Assembly: GCA_026413225.1 (NCBI GenBank)
Contig: CM048553.1
Coordinates: 145,755,690 to 145,819,689, forward strand
From: Otis tarda
Taxonomy: Eukaryota > Chordata > Aves > Otidiformes > Otididae
DNA length: 64,000 nt
Direction: 5' to 3'
Both the position numbers and the translations under genes were made by a program. Positions 11,648 through 24,210 of the stretch are shown one piece after another. The notes under the pieces were generated by a model that saw only the letters and a list, made by a program, of their open reading frames with translations, had not been told where the DNA came from and searched no databases. The first letter of the stretch is position 1. Every line of letters begins with the position of its first letter.

Positions 11648-14600
11648 AGTCCAGTTACTCTTAAGTCATGTGTTTAACTTATTTTTTTTTTATTATCATA
11701 GAAAGCACTACATATGAAAAAATATGTGGATTTTGATGCAGTTGCCAGAGCATGGATGTCTACTTGCTTAGATATTCTTCTTGGCTCGCAGTTACTTGCG
11801 CAGACATGGTGTCTCCATAGGTCCCGTGCCATTTGGCCAGTCCTGCTGGATATCTTGTATATTTTGGGCTATTTCACATGACAATAGGCACATATGTTTG
11901 GGCACGTGAATTGAACTCAGCTCTTTACTGTCAATAATGGGATATTGACTCCTACAACTCCATGTGGACACCTAAATGTGAATGTCTTAATTTAGAGCTC
12001 ATCCTCAAACTCACCTGCACAGAAACTCTTCTAGTTCTCTTGAAAGATCTTTCTCTTTCTACTTTACTACAGAAAGTCTCATTTTACTTTAGTGGTGTGT
12101 AATTGAGGCAAAAAACTTGCTTATTCGTACCTAGTCCTGGGGCAGGATGGCACCTATACGCCATCTGGATTTCAAAGTGACCAACAACAACTAATCTACC
12201 TGACATCTTAGGCGTACTGGAAGACACCTACATGCATGATAGATTTGTCAACTACAGTCTAATCTACCACATAAGTAAATGATACCTATCTAGGATGATT
12301 AGAAAAATAATATAGCCAAATACCATAGCCAAATATTTTTTTCTTGTTCCTGTGGATAAGATTTATGACCATTTTTAACTCTTACTTTATGTGTGACTAT
12401 GGACTAAAACGATCACTTGATGCTAAGGTGACATTTATGCTGGGAGATATGCAAAGCCAGGGCACTGGCTCTGATTCTGACACCAACTGGTAAAATCTGG
12501 CTACCTCCTCACTATTAAGGTCCTTGCTTCCAATTCAGGGTGGCTACATTCAAACTGTGTATTGGAAGTGGATCTTGAAGGAGCTAATTCACAAACTATG
12601 CCTGTGAATTGTTTGGAAAGAGCGCTAATTAACCTAGGCTAAAAGCGTACCAGGAACCACTGTAACAACTTAACAGTACAACAAATTATAGCCTTTCAGT
12701 GCCCACTTCTGCCTTGGCGTTGTTCATTTACAAGTGTAGAAGTCTCAGGGGTGTTAAGAAGAATATTGGAAGACCTGTATGGAATTTATAAACATGTCTC
12801 ATAAGGAAGATTTTGGTAATCAGATGTTAAGGCATTCACCATGGAAAATTATCAAAGCTCTTTTCAGGTGAAAATATTCTGTTTGATGTTTTGTGTCTAT
12901 GTATCTCCTTTCGCACTAGAGAATCACACAGCAGTTGACAGACTTCATACAGAAATAGCATGGTGTCCATCAAAGGGAGTAGTCTGTTCTAGAGCGGAAT
13001 GTGACAGCTATTTACCAGGGAAAGAGGCATTGTAGATCTGTGTAGGAGTGGGATCAGGGAAGAATCCTGCATGCAAGGGAAAATACAGAGAGACTGTAAG
13101 GAGGTATAAGGAGATCAACAGTCCTGAGGTTATTTAGGCTGTGGAAAGTTAGATCAAAAAAACCCCCTCTCTTTGTCGCTTTTGCTAATATCTCTTGTTT
13201 TTAATAAAAGCTGGTTACATGAATGCAGCATCTTCAAGAACACCACACCCTGAACACCATTTTAAGGCTTAACTGATGTAGAAATAAATTCTATGAATCA
13301 ATCCCTGATGCAGGCACATTCACTGTTCACTCATGTATCCTATCCAACTACTGATTAGGCCAGATCCTTGTATATGCTTCCATCTTGGAGAAGGCTTTGT
13401 GTGGGCACAGTGATTTTCCTGCACAGAACAATTACCAAGACTCTTCAAACAGTGAACTGCAGGTCTTGTCCTCATATGGAATTGCACTGACTTGAATAAA
13501 GGAATTATTATTAAAAAAAATTAATTATATTCCTCTGTGAACACTTTTCTTCTCATTTATAAGTACTTTATTTCAAATTTTGTAGGGGTGAAAGGAAGCA
13601 TTCAGATATGATAATCTTGATTAGACTTTGATGGGAGTAGAGTGCTGACAGTAGGGTGACAGATTTTTACTCTGAAAAAGAGACAGACAGACTTTGACAA
13701 TCTATGAGAGATGACCGTGTCAGATTAAATGAAAAATGCATTTTCAAAGTAATGTTAGCAGCATGCAGGATGCAAGAGTTACTTTTGGCCTGACGACAAG
13801 AAAGAAAGAAAGTAGCAAATTACGGACTGCTGCTTCTCAGCTACATAAAGGCAATGGTGTGAAGTGCTTTACACTGATACTTAATTTCTGTTCTATAATG
13901 GGTGTATGTGTTATAGCTACTACTAATTCAAATGAAAAAGAATTTTATCCACATTTTTAAACACTTTTTTTTTCTTTCTGCTGAGAGAAATAATACTGAC
14001 GTTAAGATAAATGGGGCTGTAAGCAGCGCTGTGTCTGCACTGCCATGATAATACAGTCCCCAAAAAACAGTTGCCAAGCATATCTGCTACCATTGTACAG
14101 GATAAGCAAGTTAAAATAATTATTCTCTCCTTTAGCACCCCTTTCGTGGGCTTGTGCACTTCAAACTTCAAAAGCTTCATAACCTTTCTAGCATCTTACC
14201 ATATTATACTTTGCCTTAAATAACAATGTACATATTGAACTAAGCTGTTTTAGTTATTTCTTTGGAAAATGTGTTTCTCTAGGGATCCCTGGGAAGCCTT
14301 CACCCACACAGAACTTTTCCTTTACAACTGAGGCTAGTAGAAAATGAGCATGTTTGGAGACCTAGGTGGAATATTTTTGAGATATATGGTAGATGAGAAT
14401 GAAGGAGGAATGGGAAAGTATCAATTTTCTGTAAAACACATCAGTATTGTGTAGACTACTGGGGGGGAATTCTACTTGTTTTTTATTCCGAATGCAAAGG
14501 AGCTGCGCAACACGGTGGAAAAGTCTGGAGTTGGCTGAAATGAAACCGTTTCATAGTTAGAAACACTTCTTGACAAACTGAATGGAAAAAAAAATCTAAT

Positions 14601-17600
14601 ACATAAAATAGCTTTCCATGAGGAGTACAAATATCTTGGATGTTACATGACCATGATATTACATGACACATGTTAGGTGATTATGCAGTCTAATGTCACA
14701 TTATGGATCCCTCCAGTAACTAGCCTTATACTTTCAGACTTCCCCAGCAGCTGGCCCCAGGTGCTCTGGCCTCCCTTGCTTCATACTCAAACACACAGAA
14801 GCACAAATAGGTCTCTCTATTGACCCCCAGGCTCCCTGGTCTCCCCAAGAGCTGTCTGGGGCCTCCTGGCCCATCCAGTAGTCAACCCATAGACTCTCTT
14901 TTCTCTCTAGTATCCAGGCTTGATACTTGACTTCCAAGCTTTTATCCTTGCAGGATGGTCCTGCTTTTGTTTGAAAAATTATTATAATTTTCAACTCACT
15001 CACATAGAACTAAAACATGATTTTGCCATTTATTTATATAGTAAGGCTAAACTTCAACAAAGATCTTCAACAGAACCACATGAATTTAGATAAGGGAACT
15101 GTAAATGCTGACTCTCGCTTCACAAGCTAACAAACTGGACTTTTTTTCTCCAGCCAGAGAGCAGCTATAACCAAAACCAGCAGAAAAATCTTCCTCTGAA
15201 TAAAGCTTCTTTTTGGAGAAGTTTGCGTTGGAGAATTTTTATGGTACCCCTTGAGGCAAATTAAACACACATTTCTGCTTAAATACAAAAGAAAAAATAA
15301 TGAATAATGCATTGGGCAGAGTCCTACCACAATATGTGATTCTACATGGAGTCTACAAAGATGTGTTGCAAGCAGATCCCTTGTATACACTTGCACCAGC
15401 ACCAATCCTAAGAGCAGTTGTATGTGACACCTCAGCCCAGGTGTGGGTCCATCCTCCTCTCAGCTTTTCTGCGCAAAGTTGGGCCTTGCGCTTGGTCCCC
15501 TCAGTGCTCCTATTCCAGGATGGCTACAAGATGACACTAAGGCTGTTTCTTATGTCATCACCAAGGGAAACTTCAGTCCCTTAGAAGGAGTCTGTTCTGT
15601 CTCTGTAATTCCTGTTTCCAACCAATTTAACCCCTTCTTGTAGTTGGGCCTTCTTGCTCCCCATGCTAGATCATTCCCTAGTCACAAATTACCACTGCTG
15701 AGCATTTACAACTGGAATTTCCCTTTCACTTGTCTTTTCCCTTTATCATTAGAAGAAGCCTAGACAGATTCTTTTCACTAGATAAATATGAGACTTGGTA
15801 AATATTCATCCATTTGAATGGTGAATATCATATCATTTGCTTATCAATTTGAGAGATCCAAGTCCCATAGTGGTAAAAATTATTGAGATTATTTCCATAA
15901 ATATCTACAAAGATAAAGATTTTTGTCAGAAAAAAATCAATCAAAGACTTCCTGGTGTTCATCAATAATTAATTAAATTGCTCTGAGTTTTGAAGCATTT
16001 CTTAAACCCCAAGAACAGAGTGCTCAAATGTAGACATGTTTTTATCTGTATATCTGCTGCAAATCTTGTGACTGTGAAAGAAGTTCTTAGAAAAAGAAAG
16101 AAGAACACTAGCTTTTAAGAGTCACATGATTAAAAAAAATAAACTACCTTTTGCTACATCAGATTGTTAATAGACATGTCTTCTGATGGCCTGTGATTCT
16201 TGCCACATTCTGAAACAATTGTGATCATCATATATTTTAAATAAAGTTATTTTGATTGCTCATGTCTTTATAGGAATTAGTCTTGTGGAAATATGAGCAA
16301 TCTCAACTAGAACTGGAGGGGAACACAGAATTTGTGCTCACCTAAGTGTGGACATAAAAGTGTACCACCACCAGCTGAGGAGCCTTTGGTTGCCAGTCAT
16401 GTGCAATGGAGAAATACAGGCACCTCCAAAAGACCAAAAAAGAATTGAACTCCACTGGTTGTGCAGGGAGTTTAAAGAAAATAGTTTCGTAATGCAGGCA
16501 GTTTAGTTAATGCTGTAGTTATATGGGGTAAGTCTGGACTGAAAGCATTTTAATACTAAACCATTCAGGTTTAATATTAAAAAATTACCACATTCTAATG
16601 ATAAATCTTTTAGTGGAAGTTTCCTCATCTTCTCCACCCTGGCTTCCAGAGAAGTTAGTACATCAGTGCCGACACTGTGGTCAGGGTACAGGGCAGCTAC
16701 CAGGAGAGCAAGTATATCACTGTCTGTATGCTCAGGGACACACTATGACCTTGAGTGATGGTAATCATTATAGCATTTACAATTAGTAGTCCTACACTTG
16801 ACTGCTTTCAAGTTAGCTACAAAAAGTATGTAAAATAAAATGCCTGTGGCATATTGGCTATTTGAACTCATGGTGGTGAGGGCAGCCCGAATGAACATCC
16901 CAGTAAATTAACTAACCGCACTTGTGAAAAATGCTGATAGTGGAGAAAAGCACATTACTACTTGACCTCTAGCTCCAAGCCTATTGCAAAAGCTTCATTT
17001 CAGTTGCAGAACCACCTCTCCGGTAGCAAAGCTTTTATAAACCCCTGTGCTGGGTTTAGCTAGCACTGTGTGTAATCAGCCTTTCCAGGGCACTTTGTCC
17101 CCTTTTTTTTCCTGGTAATTATTTGTGGCCACCTTCCACATTTTGTCCTCTCCTTGTGCCAGCCAAGTTGACCCATGCAATTTTTTTTTTTTTTAGGCTC
17201 AGCTTCAGGTTTCTCACGTTTCACCTTTTTCTTGTGTGAAAATTATTTTCTTCATTTCTGTCTGCTTCCAACCCAATATCTCTGTTTCTTTAATTCCTGA
17301 CCTTTTCTTTCCCCCATCACCTCACCACATGTCCTTGCACTCTGCTATTTTCAGAGTTGTGTTAGTACCCTTCTTTCTCCTACGTTGTCTACATTTCTGC
17401 CTGCCTTGTTTCCTATAAGTGCAGTGTAATGTCCTGGATGTTGTACCTGCCTGTCACTGCCCTCTGCAACAGAATCACAGATATTCAGATTTAGAACTTG
17501 CCAAAACTAAATATTTGCGCTTGATGGGAATTTTTACATTTCGACTTGCCAAAAGAAGAAGGAAAATCCAAGAGATTTTTAAGGAATGTTTTTAAGGAGT

Positions 17601-20600
17601 ATGATTTTACAAAATAACATTGCTTTGAAAGCATACGTCATTTAATATTGACAATATCAAATTGATAAATCTTCATGATGCAAATATGATGCAAAAATAT
17701 TATGCTTTTAAAATAACAGAAAGATTGAAATAAAAAGAAAATATACTAAAAAATAAACCTGTTAAAGTGGTATATTTCAGTATCCTTAGCCCTTCAAGGA
17801 ATTAAAAAAGCAGTGATCCCAAATGCTGCTGAAATGGCCTCAATCCTGGAAAAAAGTTGTAAATAAACATTTTTTTTTTTAATTGGAAAATCATGGTCTT
17901 ATACCAGTTTAATCTAATTCGCTGTGATACATGCCATACACCTCTGTACTTCCAGAAACAGAAACCTCTCTTTCCTCAGGCAAGGAGAGCTGGTTTTGGT
18001 CTGCTGCCTCAGAAATCCTGGAAGAATAAAGGCAAAGGTGATTAGGAGATACTAGATGAAAAATACTCTGTTGTAATATGTAGCATGGTTGTTTCTTTTT
18101 TTTTTCTTTTTTAACATTTTTTTTCCTATCAGAGAACTTTCAGCCAAGTGTTCATCATCTTTCTCCTGACAGAGCAAGAAGAGGAAGCTCCCAATGGTGT
18201 CTGTTATACCTATGGCTTTTCAATTTTTAAATGATAACACAGAGGCTTCTGGGAGCTGCATCTTCAGTTTCCTGTTTGGAAATGCACATAATGAATGCTT
18301 GATTTTGTGTTGCTTAGGATGGCAAAAATATAAATAAAACATATGAAGAGCTTTTAGGTAAAAGAACAGGAAAAAAACCACCTGTTCTGGTATTATTTTA
18401 TTGTGTTGGCAGGGACATATTGCACTTTAGGAACTGTGGGTGAATAACTTATTCAGGAGCTCAGTAAATAGAGAAGGGAAATTGAGCACATAATGGAACA
18501 GTCTCAGGTTTTTGGTTTTTTTTTTTGTGGTTTTCTGTTAGTTTCTTTTTTTTGTTTTTAAGGTTATAACACTTTATAGATAAACTTAGGACTGATGGGT
18601 ACAGTATCATAGATATGCTGCAACTACATTTTACACCACATTTAAGCTCAGGAGAATTCCTGATGACTATCAACATGAATGGAAAATTTAACATGTTTTC
18701 CTGATGAAATTATGTTAATTTGAACTTTATTCCACTTTATTTGTATGTCAATGCCTTCCTAATAACTTTGAAATACATTAACTAATTTTAGTCTCATTGA
18801 GAGATGGGTAGAATTCTTTAAGGTAATTATGTTCAGAAATTTACTGAAAAGGTGACTGACTAAAAGAGAAAGGCACAAAGTAGTGCCTCTCTTGAGGCCA
18901 AAGGAGAGTTAAATCAGCCATTACACATTTGCTTTTTGTAGCAGGCAGCTACTTCATACGCATGTAGTTCAAGACTAGTGCATGTTTTTATCTTCTTGTA
19001 TGTGTATTTCATAAGGGATGATCTGGTGAGAAGCAGAGGTAATTTTAACAGTGATATCAGTGACATAAAGGAAATGGGACTCAAATATATGAGAAATCAA
19101 GTTTCATTAGCTCTACTGCCTATAGTACAATGTGATACTTCTGTGTTCAGGAGCCCAACCAATAGGAATATTTCTTCCTCTAATTCCTTACATGGATTTT
19201 TAAAACATTAAAACTACAGTTCAGCATTGTATGCACAGCCATGAGTGGTCTCCAAATTATGAGACTCAAGTACTGCAAAAATCAAACACTGTTCATCTGT
19301 GAATTTCATTTTGTATGAAAATTATGTGTGCACAAAGAGAATTGCTTCTGTCAGAGGATGTTTAGCTCTCAGCTCTTTGAAAACATCACCTCTTAACTGT
19401 GAAAAGTAAAGAATTTGTGCAGAATATACTTCTGACTTGCTTTGACCATAGCATCTATTCCAATCTATTACAGATGAAGAGTCATCTGCACTTCAGACTG
19501 TAATGAAATATAAATGTGAATGAGTATCAACAGTTAAAGCATAGCAGCCTGGTGGTCTACAAAGGCTAGTTTAATTGGTGGGGAATAAATAAGCCTCAGT
19601 GGATCTCTGTGCAGCTTTCGGGGCACGAATAGTTTGTCTGCAGTACAGACATTTGCTAAGTGACTCTGGAGACTGTGCTGCATTTTTAAATCTGCTGCAG
19701 GCACTTCAGCAACTCAGTCTAATTGCAAGACAATGGAATTTGATATTGCAAGTACTGAAGTACTTTAAAAACTGAATCTGATACATATTTCAATTTTACC
19801 TTAACAAAACCTCCTCCAAATACTTAAAAATGTAAAAACTTTCTCTAATAGTTCTGGCTTACTGTTAACATCTTACAACTAGAAGAATTTTTTTAGCCTT
19901 TGGCACAAAATTATGAACATGAATATCAAGGCTGAAAATCAAAAGAAAGCCAAGCAGAAATGAAATTGAACTAGTCAGAACAAAGAGGACTGAATGAAAA
20001 TAAATGAAACACAGGGAGTGTAAAGAGTAGACATGTAAGAAACAAATAGTGTATATAAATTAGTAATCAAAAGAAAATGTAAAGGAATGGTAGCTTGAAC
20101 CTCAATGGACCTCATGATTTTCAGTATACAGAGTATCCCAAGGAATAAAACTTGTGTAACCTCTGGCTATAAGAATAGAAACAGAATTTTCAAAATGCTA
20201 TTGATTTTTGTATATCTGCCTAATGGTCTATCAGTAACAGTTTTAGAGATAGAGACAGAAAACTTCTAGAAAAACTGAGAAATTAGCAGAGAACTTTGGT
20301 GATATTACTACCATGAGAAGTGAATGGGCAAAAAAAAAAAAATAGCAGTAGCTATGAAGTACTATAAACCTTGAAAGCTAAGAGAACTACAGTTGGGAGC
20401 TACAGCACAGGCAGAAAATTGAAATAGAGAATGGAAAGGAAGGAGTAAAGAAGTAGTGGAAGGAGACTGACTGTGTGAGTAAAGACTCATGGAGTTTTAA
20501 ACATTGATTAACCTAAAGATAAATAGACCACTTAGATATATGGATATGGAGCATGAAGAAAGGAAGAAGGGTGATTATTACCTACAAGCCCTTTAAGAGC

Positions 20601-21671
20601 TTAGGAAACCATTGCAAAGATGGTCTTGGAGCTGAGGTGTTACCTCATGTCAGCCCATGTTAGTCAGGGGAAAGAAGTTCACCAAGAGAGATGAATCAGG
20701 TGACTGAGGGGCTTCTTCTGAGGAAGGGATGTGGAAAACTGAAAGTGGTTAAAAAGTCAGAAATTGGGATTTTACTAAAATGGTTTTTACCAAAATGACT
20801 CACAGGGCAATGGGAGGTCAACGGTAACGTACAAGGCAAGCTCTGACCTCACCAAATAGAAGAGTAAGTGCTAAGAAATATTCCTGGGCACTGCAATATG
20901 TCACTTTAAATTGAGATGTCACTTTTTGAGTAAGAGACTAAATTTACCAAGGTTAGACCATCCATCTTCCACACAAATAACTATGGGGGAATAAAGACTC
21001 TCAGCCTTGCAGCCTATTGACTATGATGTATTATTTTTATAATTTACATTTAAGTAGGACTAAGAGTCCTGCAGGTATGTGTAGACATGGACCCTCTCCC
21101 TGTACCTTATTGTCTAAATTCATATTACATTTTCAAAGATTGTATGGTCAATATTTTTTGTATGAACAAAAATAATGCAAACCAAAATTTGAATATAATT
21201 ACTCTTTGGTTCAATGTGAGACTTGTTTGATATCATCAGAGTACCTAGAAAATGAAAAAAAAAAAAACCAACAAACCAAACCATCAGCCATCTTACTTTA
21301 ATTCAACATATGTGAATACATTAAGTGGGAAGAAGGTTCTGTAGAATTTTTAGATCAAAAATTACAGGCAACATGCAACTACATTCTTATATCAGCAACA
21401 AAATCAAAGTGACTGATGCTGAACACTAATGAATCTCCACAATAGTTTTCATTTCGTGCTGAAAAAATATACCACGTGTTAGAATCAGCTAATCTCTTAC
21501 TAGAATCTACATAGGAATGTAGATTTTGGAACTCCCAGTAGACATCCTGGAAATCTCTTTAGTGTGACTTTCTTTGAAGGAATGGTATTTACTTTCATAA
21601 AACTACAAAGGAATCAGCAAAGAGATTCAGAGAATAAGATCTGCAAAGAATACCCAAATTCTGGATTCTTG
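11626..21671. other. Unique AT-rich non-coding DNA
   Basis: About 10 kb hold no element or gene that I can name. Locally richer, less homopolymeric patches lie at about 11740-12250, 14740-14960 and 15400-15650. They could be very old repeats or conserved sequence, but I cannot assign them. Poly-T tracts interrupt the region near 17180, 18100 and 18520. The open frames are all under 95 codons with no domains. Confidence 0.55.
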
Positions 21672-21710
21672 TCTTTTTCCTTTTTTTTTTTTCCTTTTTT
21701 TTTTTTTTCT
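21672..21710. repeat. Pyrimidine (T/C) low-complexity tract
   Basis: Thirty-nine bases are pure T and C, with T runs of about 12 and 14 split by CC. It is simple low-complexity sequence. Confidence 0.9.
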
Positions 21711-21957
21711 GGTACATGTTTGTAAGATACTGTTAAATTATATATAAGTTATCTTAAGGTCTGAAGGTGTGTTATTCTTACTATTCTACTTTGTGAATGA
21801 GAAAGACCTTTCTCTTTTTGATAATGGAACCACTATTTAAAGAAAAGCGTTTTATGTATACCTGTCATCAAACTTCAGAGCTGAAGCGTGATAACTCCCA
21901 CCGAAAGGATGAAACAGGAATGAAGGAGACTAAACTAAACCCACTGGAATATTCACA

Positions 21958-22024
21958 GAAGAGGGAGAGGGGCAGGGAAAGGGAGAGGGAAAAGGAGAGG
22001 GAAAAGGAGAGGGAGAGGGAAAAG
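21958..22024. repeat. Purine (GGGAGA/GGGAAA) tract
   Basis: About 67 bases are almost pure purine on the + strand, built from GGGAGA and GGGAAAAGGA units with a single interrupting C near 21973. The + strand frame through it gives an artificial Arg-Glu/Lys-Glu run that should not be read as a protein. Long purine tracts of this kind can form triplex DNA, but nothing here shows a function. Confidence 0.9.
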
Positions 22025-24131
22025 CTTTCAGAGTAAAAGTCCCTGAATCAGTTTGAGCAGCTTTCTTGATGTGTTTGTCCATAGTTTTCAATCAACTGAA
22101 TATTCAGGAAGAAAGATTTCTCAGATGAAGATAATTTAGTAGATTTGACTATGAGTGCAGTTACGACACTTATTCTAGCTGTTATGTTAGAGACAGCCTA
22201 ATGCTTTAAAGCTAAGGAGATGACAGAAATAGCAAGAACTCCTGAAACCATGCACTTGTTCTCCAAAGTGGCTTTCCATATATATGTATATGTTGTCTAG
22301 ATCGAGACTACAATGCAGAAATTAAAACTTTCGTATACTCAAAAGTTAAACAGTGCCAGATATAGACCTGGGCTTTGCCATATGATTGCATTTTCTGGTA
22401 AGTTGTTAGAATGGACCCTTGAACACTTTTGTCCATGGACTCACGATCACTTCCCTAATCAATACCCAGATACAATATGGGAGTTTGCATGGGCTAAGGA
22501 TTTTCCTCTAAGAAAAGGTTGATTGTGGCCACAATTCTGGAGTGTAAAAGTATGAATGTAGCTAGGCTATGCCAGTTCATCTGGGGCAGAAAATAAGCAT
22601 GAGTGCTACAAGTGTAGGTGTAATGATCATATTTGTTGCCTTTTATATCCTTGCATCATCCCATAAATCTTGCTACTCTTTGGTCCTTAGAACATCGTGG
22701 CTAAAACAACTTTACTTTTCTAAATGCCATGTTTGTGATATCTGGAAATATAATGCTGGCTTTCCAATTAAAAGACATCCTTCCTAACAAATAGATTAGG
22801 GACAAGATATAATTTCGTTAGTCATACAAGGTCTTTTTTAGTTTTGCAGACTGATCACACAAAATCTTCTTTTTACTAGAGTTCAAGCCATCAAGCATTA
22901 CTGTGTATACAAAAATATTTGAAATACACTACTGCCAACTAAAATGCATTAGATCTATGGAACACAAGCTTTTTGCCATATATTACTCTTATGAGTATTG
23001 TGGAACATTTCTTATTTGGAGAGAAGCAGGCAAGAGGGTTTATAAAAATAGACTCAGAGTTTGTGAAAATGGCAGTGCCCATTTGGGATGTTAATCATAT
23101 TTTCTAGCTGACATTGTGTGTAACAACATAAACCAAATAGAAAATTAATATATGACCTGCTAGTTCTGCTCTGTAATGTGAGTAGCCATCTAATAGCTTT
23201 AAACGTAGACATCATAAGGCCTGTTTTTAATGTTTCAAATCACCTTTAAAAAGTAAAGTTGGAAAAGTAACAAATGTGTGTAAGATCTTTAACTGTAACT
23301 TTTGTATAGAAGTACCCTCTGCAAAGCAAAGGTATTGTGCAATGCACATATATGGAGGTGGATGTTATTTTTGGATTTAATCTTAATTCTTAAAAGATGT
23401 TTGAATAAATGTTTGTACAAACTAAGAGGAGTATCACCATTCTGTAGATTTTGATAGCTTCCAAATGTCCCATCAGCAATTTAAAGACAAAGTATAACAA
23501 TACTCATGCAACAGATCAAGAACAAATCTCCTAATCATCCTTTTTTACTTTGCTTTGACTTGCATTGCAGAGCAATTTGCAATAGAGAGTTTGCACTGAG
23601 ATACTCAAACTGGATTCATTTTGCATGAAGCTATGCTCGAGAAGGTGTGCCAGTAGCACAGCTAATGCAACCTGGTCACTGATGGTCATTTGGTTTGTAG
23701 GGTCAAACAGGAATTAGACTGAGGTAAACCTTTCTGAAGTGCATATGATGAAGACCTTGAGGCCTCAACACCAGCTATTTCATCCTACGGATCCACCCTT
23801 AGTTTGCTGCACTAATCTCCGTTTTGATCCTAAGAAACAACAAAAAATGCAATCATTGCTATTTAGAAGATAACTACAAATTGTCAATTATGAACTGCAA
23901 ACAGTCATCTCTGGAATATGATTCATCTCACCTCTCTTAGAAAGGGATGGTGTACCTCCATTGACTACTGCAGAAGCCTGAGGTTACAAGACATCCAGGT
24001 TATAGGTGGATAAAATGTTGAGTCTTGACCCATCTCTCTACTGACTTAAGTAAAAGTTTACTGACATAAAACAATGAAACTCTAACACATTATTAATATT
24101 TCTCTTACAAAGAGATGAAAATAACATTTCT
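22025..24131. other. Unique AT-rich non-coding DNA
   Basis: I see no gene, RNA or named repeat here. Short open frames (up to 72 codons) have no recognisable content. Confidence 0.6.
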
Positions 24132-24210
24132 AGAGTCATTGAACAGTTTGGGTTGGAAGGAACCTTTAAAGGTCGCCTAGTTCAATCCCCCTCCAAGAAG
24201 CAGGGATGTG
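24132..24210 (-). mobile_element. Short CR1 3' tail fragment
   Basis: The + strand reads as a diverged reverse complement of the CR1 3' end: agtcattgaacag, then gggttggaaggaacct, ttaaaggtcgcctagtt and aagaagcagggatg. About 80 bases match the same segment of the copies at 11101, 29378 and 46493, after which similarity stops abruptly. It is an extreme 5' truncation with no coding content. Confidence 0.88.

Noticed and set aside
21797-22036. Arg/Glu/Lys-rich C-terminus resembling a coiled coil
   Set aside because: The charged run is the direct translation of the GGGAGA purine microsatellite.
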